From: Hyphomicrobiales bacterium
GTDB lineage: Bacteria; Pseudomonadota; Alphaproteobacteria; Rhizobiales; Beijerinckiaceae
Direction: 5' to 3'
Assembly: GCA_947374125.1 (NCBI GenBank)
Contig: CANCAR010000041.1
Location: 1-15,962 of the forward strand
Length of the DNA: 15,962 bases
Made by a program: the position numbers and the translations under genes. The notes under the pieces were generated by a model. That model was not told the origin of the DNA. It made no database searches and worked only from the letters and a program-made list of their open reading frames with translations. Shown in pieces: positions 13,824-15,962 of this stretch; positions within the stretch are counted from its first letter, which is position 1; each line of letters opens with the position of its first letter.

Positions 13824-14073
13824 TCATTAAACATATTACCACCCCATCCCATCAAACTTAAAGATTATATTTTACAACTTAAGGTTGCATCCTGATTGCA
13901 AAACAATCATTCGTAAGTAAAATATGTATCATTTCCGTCACACTTACCTTGTCAATGTATATCAAAACAAAAATGTACAAATCTAACATTGCGGAATCTT
14001 ATCCAAATTATCATGGTAAAGAGGTTGAAACCGTTCGGGACGGTCCCGAACCTACAGATTAATGGATCACACC
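13824..14073 (+). promoter_or_regulatory. porin 2 regulatory leader conserved with porin 1
   Basis: It carries the same ordered blocks as the porin 1 leader: ATTAAACATAT, ACAACttaaGGTTG (from 13874), ATTGCAAAACAAT (from 13894), GTAAGTAAAATATGT, TTGCGGAATC...TCCA and GTTGAAACC. A specific addition is a perfect hairpin, GTTCGGGA (14033-14040), loop cgg, TCCCGAAC (14044-14051), close to the start codon. TTGTCA near 13951 could be a -35 element, but the -10 is unclear. Confidence 0.5.
14033..14051 (+). promoter_or_regulatory. 5'-UTR hairpin before porin 2
   Basis: An 8-bp perfect stem with a 3-nt loop lies 10 nt before the first ATG (14062) and 22 nt before the preferred one (14074). Porin 1 lacks an equivalent at this place. 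It may influence ribosome access or mRNA stability. Confidence 0.45.
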
Positions 14074-15150
14074 ATGAAACTCTCCACCCTTCTCCTTTCC
14101 TCAGCAGCGCTCCTCGTTGCTGGCGCTGCATCCGCAGCCGATCTTCCTGCCAAGAAGGCAGCTCCAGCAGCAGCACCAACCGGCTGCTCCGCTTTCGGCG
14201 CTGGCTTCTTCCAAATCCCAGGCGGCGATACCTGCATTAAGTTCGCAGGCTATATGAACTATGAAGGTAGCTATTCGGGTGATAATGATGCCGTCACCGC
14301 AGCCAAATATTCGCAGGCTGGCAACTTTCGTCTGATTCTTGACGCACGCAGCAACACCGACATGGGCGTTGTCCGTGGGTTTGCCCGTATGAACGCGACA
14401 AGCTCTTCCGCGAAGATCAATCGCGCTTATGCTCAGATTGGCGGTTTGACCGCTGGTAAAGACGGGTCGATGGCTGATATTGCCGGTACCAATGCTTGGC
14501 AGTATGGCGCAAACCTCGGCGGCGGCACGGGCGAAGGCATTAAGTACGCTTTTGCTGCTGGCCCAGTCACAATCACTGCTGGTCTTGAAAATGCCGCGAA
14601 CAATAACGGCACTTACACTGCAGATAAGGTAACGAACCTTGCTGACCGCCCAGATGTTCTTTTGTCAGTTGCCGGTGGCGCTGGCATGTTCAGCTTCGTT
14701 GTCGTTGGCGCTTCGCATGAGGCAGTCGATGCAACAGCAGCTGGCGCAACCACGCAGGGTTATGCCGTTGTGGGTCGCGCTGGCGTGAAGCTGGACGGCG
14801 GCTTCGGCGCTGCCATATTCGGTGGCACCAGCCAAGCAGCTTCTAAGTACACGACCGACACGTCAGTCACTTCAATTGCTGACTATACTGGTACAGACAA
14901 GTCGACCGGAACCAATTTCGGCGGTGAAATCACCTATTCACTCGGAACGGGCACGTTCGCGGTTGCTGCTGACCAGTCTGAAGTGAAGCTCGGTGCGGCT
15001 AACCAAAAGATCAGCAATATTGGCGTTTCTTACGCTTTCAATCTGGTCAAGAACTTCGCTATCGAGCCAGAATTTATCTACACCAAGAACGAAGGTGCAG
15101 TTAACTCGACCTCGAACAAGCTTTGGCTTCGCATTCAGCGCGATTTCTGA
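14074..15150 (+). CDS. outer-membrane porin (Porin_2 family), paralogue 2
   Basis: The 358-residue precursor closely resembles porin 1: the same signal peptide apart from its last residues (GAASA), FGAGFFQIPGGDTCIKFAGYMNY with the conserved Cys pair, the shared block NNNGTYTADKVTNLADRPDVLL, and a terminal Phe (RIQRDF). The two genes have identical length. Differences cluster in segments likely to be surface loops, such as those after residue 60 and around SKYTTDTSVTSIADYTGTDKS. The ATG at 14074 has GGAT upstream, as in porin 1; the ATG at 14062 is the alternative. Tandem duplication followed by divergence is inferred. The pair may be expressed under different conditions or give antigenic or permeability variants. 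Confidence 0.94.
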   Translation: MKLSTLLLSSAALLVAGAASAADLPAKKAAPAAAPTGCSAFGAGFFQIPGGDTCIKFAGYMNYEGSYSGDNDAVTAAKYSQAGNFRLILDARSNTDMGVVRGFARMNATSSSAKINRAYAQIGGLTAGKDGSMADIAGTNAWQYGANLGGGTGEGIKYAFAAGPVTITAGLENAANNNGTYTADKVTNLADRPDVLLSVAGGAGMFSFVVVGASHEAVDATAAGATTQGYAVVGRAGVKLDGGFGAAIFGGTSQAASKYTTDTSVTSIADYTGTDKSTGTNFGGEITYSLGTGTFAVAADQSEVKLGAANQKISNIGVSYAFNLVKNFAIEPEFIYTKNEGAVNSTSNKLWLRIQRDF

Positions 15151-15174
15151 TCTTAACGGATCGGTTCGCGTTAG

Positions 15175-15204
15175 AAACCCGGCAGGCAACTGCCGGGTTT
15201 TTTT
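15175..15204 (+). terminator. intrinsic terminator of porin 2
   Basis: AAACCCGGCAG (15175-15185) pairs with CTGCCGGGTTT (15190-15200) around a GCAA tetraloop and runs into T7. The core GGCAG-GCAA-CTGCC is identical to that of porin 1, consistent with duplication of the whole transcription unit. Confidence 0.93.
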
Positions 15205-15208
15205 GTTT

Positions 15209-15416
15209 CGTCATTGCGAGGTGAGGAGCGGTTTGCGGAGCAAACAAAACGATCCGGTGAATCGTTTTGAGTGACGAACGCGAAGCAACCTAGCTGATGA
15301 TTGGAGATGAAGTGAGCTTTTGCGGTTCCTAACTATGCATTTAGCTAAAAGAACCGCAATATTAAAGATAAACGGCTACCATCAGCTAGGTTGCTTCGCA
15401 TTCGCTCGCAATGACG
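15209..15416. repeat. large nested palindromic repeat, copy 2 (complete)
   Basis: Outer arms CGTCATTGCGAG (15209-15220) and CTCGCAATGACG (15405-15416) are perfect. A second pair of 20-bp arms lies at 15280-15299 and 15380-15399 (starting GCGAAGCAACCTAG). An innermost pair is TTGCGGTTC (15320-15328) and GAACCGCAA (15351-15359). The twin hairpins of the family lie at 15231-15268. No open frame of note is inside. It looks like a non-autonomous, REP/MITE-like element. Confidence 0.8.
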
Positions 15417-15477
15417 ATGATAACCACTGGCATTTTGTACAGTTCACGGCTTAACCGAATTGCTGCACTTTGCCGCT

Positions 15478-15765
15478 ATGCGGGAACCTGCGGTTTATAT
15501 CATGGCGAGTAAGCGAAACGGAACGCTTTACACAGGCGTAACGTCCGATATTGGACGTCGGGCTTATGAGCATCGCGAAGGTATTTTCCCCGGATTTACA
15601 CAACGGTACGGGTGCAAGTTTCTCGTTTGGTACGAATTTTATGATCTCATGACCGACGCCATTGACCGCGAGAAACAAATCAAAGGCGGATCGCGAAACG
15701 ATAAATTGCGCCTCATCGAAGAACTTAACCCGCAATGGAACGATCTATTCGAGACGCTGGCGTAA
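15478..15765 (+). CDS. small GIY-YIG domain nuclease
   Basis: A 95-residue single-domain protein. Features: VYIMASKRNGTLYTGVTSDIGRRAYEHREG carries the GIY- and YIG-equivalent strands (VYI and LYTG) and the conserved Arg; REKQIKG (64-70) holds the likely metal-binding Glu65; NPQW (84-87) is the usual C-terminal motif. The ATG at 15478 is preferred over an in-frame TTG at 15460 because homologues start just before xYYVYxLAS. No ribosome-binding site stands out. Stand-alone proteins of this class are common in alphaproteobacteria and their role is not established. It lies between two copies of the large palindromic repeat, which may be a functional association or chance. Confidence 0.9.
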   Translation: MREPAVYIMASKRNGTLYTGVTSDIGRRAYEHREGIFPGFTQRYGCKFLVWYEFYDLMTDAIDREKQIKGGSRNDKLRLIEELNPQWNDLFETLA

Positions 15766-15772
15766 CTTTAAC

Positions 15773-15962
15773 CGTCATTGCGAGGTGAGGAGCGGTTCGC
15801 AAAGCGAACAAAACGATCCGGTGGATCGTTTTGAGCGACGAACGCGAAGCAACCTGTTCCGTCATTGCGAGCGAACGCGAAGCAACCTGTTCCGTCATTG
15901 CGAGCGAACGCGAAGCAACCTAGCTGATGATTGGAGATGAAGTGATTTTTTACCGTTCCTAA
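15773..15962. repeat. large nested palindromic repeat, copy 3 (cut by the right edge)
   Basis: It begins with the same CGTCATTGCGAGGTGAGG as copy 2 and carries twin hairpins at 15795-15832. It continues through GCGAAGCAACCTAGCTGATG and the TTGGAGATGAAGTGA segment into a TACCGTTCCTAA stretch where copy 2 has TGCGGTTCCTAA. It differs by an inserted 33-bp tandem array (15841-15921). The closing arms would lie beyond the window. Confidence 0.75.
15841..15921. repeat. 33-bp tandem repeat inside copy 3
   Basis: Two perfect 33-bp units (15841-15873 and 15874-15906) are followed by 15 bp of a third. Each unit joins the AACGCGAAGCAACCT arm to the CGTCATTGCGAGCG outer arm. It therefore looks like head-to-tail repetition of the element's ends. 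Confidence 0.88.

Larger units (their letters stand above)
13377..13850. other. repeat-rich intergenic region between the two porins
   Basis: No gene is seen. It contains two nearly identical 113-bp palindromic repeats, a GC-rich hairpin between them and a heptamer array. The open frames found here are translations of the repeats. Confidence 0.65.

Noticed and set aside
15841..15921. Regularly spaced repeats that look like a small CRISPR array
   Set aside because: Units are contiguous 33-bp copies with no unique spacers, no leader and no cas genes. They are internal duplications of a palindromic repeat.

Overview
The window looks like the chromosome of an alphaproteobacterium, most likely of the order Hyphomicrobiales (Rhizobiales). 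The evidence is the minus-strand order rpoZ - rsh - pyrE - pdxJ - acpS - lepB - rnc - era - recO, the single bifunctional Rel/SpoT protein, the long two-domain GTP cyclohydrolase II, and two porins of the alphaproteobacterial Porin_2 type that end in Phe. No species can be named from the sequence alone.

Layout. (1) 1-232 is the start of recO (minus), running off the edge. (2) 233-529 is repeat-rich and non-coding. (3) 530-2027 is a small insertion bounded by a perfect 32-bp direct repeat. One copy is the last 32 bp of era, including its stop codon. The unit carries an XRE-type regulator of the HigA/antitoxin class (561-890) and a strongly AT-rich gene for a TIR-like (PF10137-type) nucleotide-binding protein (953-1780), of the kind used as NAD-degrading immune effectors. 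No recombinase is visible. (4) 1996-8579 is a tight minus-strand housekeeping run: era, rnc, lepB, acpS, pdxJ, pyrE and rsh. It covers ribosome maturation, dsRNA processing, protein secretion, carrier-protein activation, vitamin B6, pyrimidine and (p)ppGpp metabolism, with several 4-bp stop/start overlaps. (5) rpoZ (8699-9088) precedes rsh and has its own intrinsic terminator. (6) On the plus strand, a NYN/LabA-type protein and a family-5 uracil-DNA glycosylase overlap by 4 bp, followed by a GTP cyclohydrolase II gene whose 5' end appears frameshifted. (7) 11801-15204 holds two paralogous, equally long porin genes. Each is preceded by a palindromic repeat, a heptamer tandem array and a conserved AT-rich leader, and each is followed by a GNRA-loop intrinsic terminator. 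(8) 15209-15962 has a small GIY-YIG nuclease gene between two copies of a large nested palindromic repeat.

The most interesting items are these: the era-anchored mini-island with a TIR effector and an antitoxin-like regulator; homopolymer tracts between the two halves of the TIR gene; a structured repeat family whose three copies show compensatory changes in two stems; the GIY-YIG gene between two such repeats; and the matching regulatory architecture of the two porins. Coordinates and motifs were read by eye. Family assignments come from recognised motifs, not from searches.
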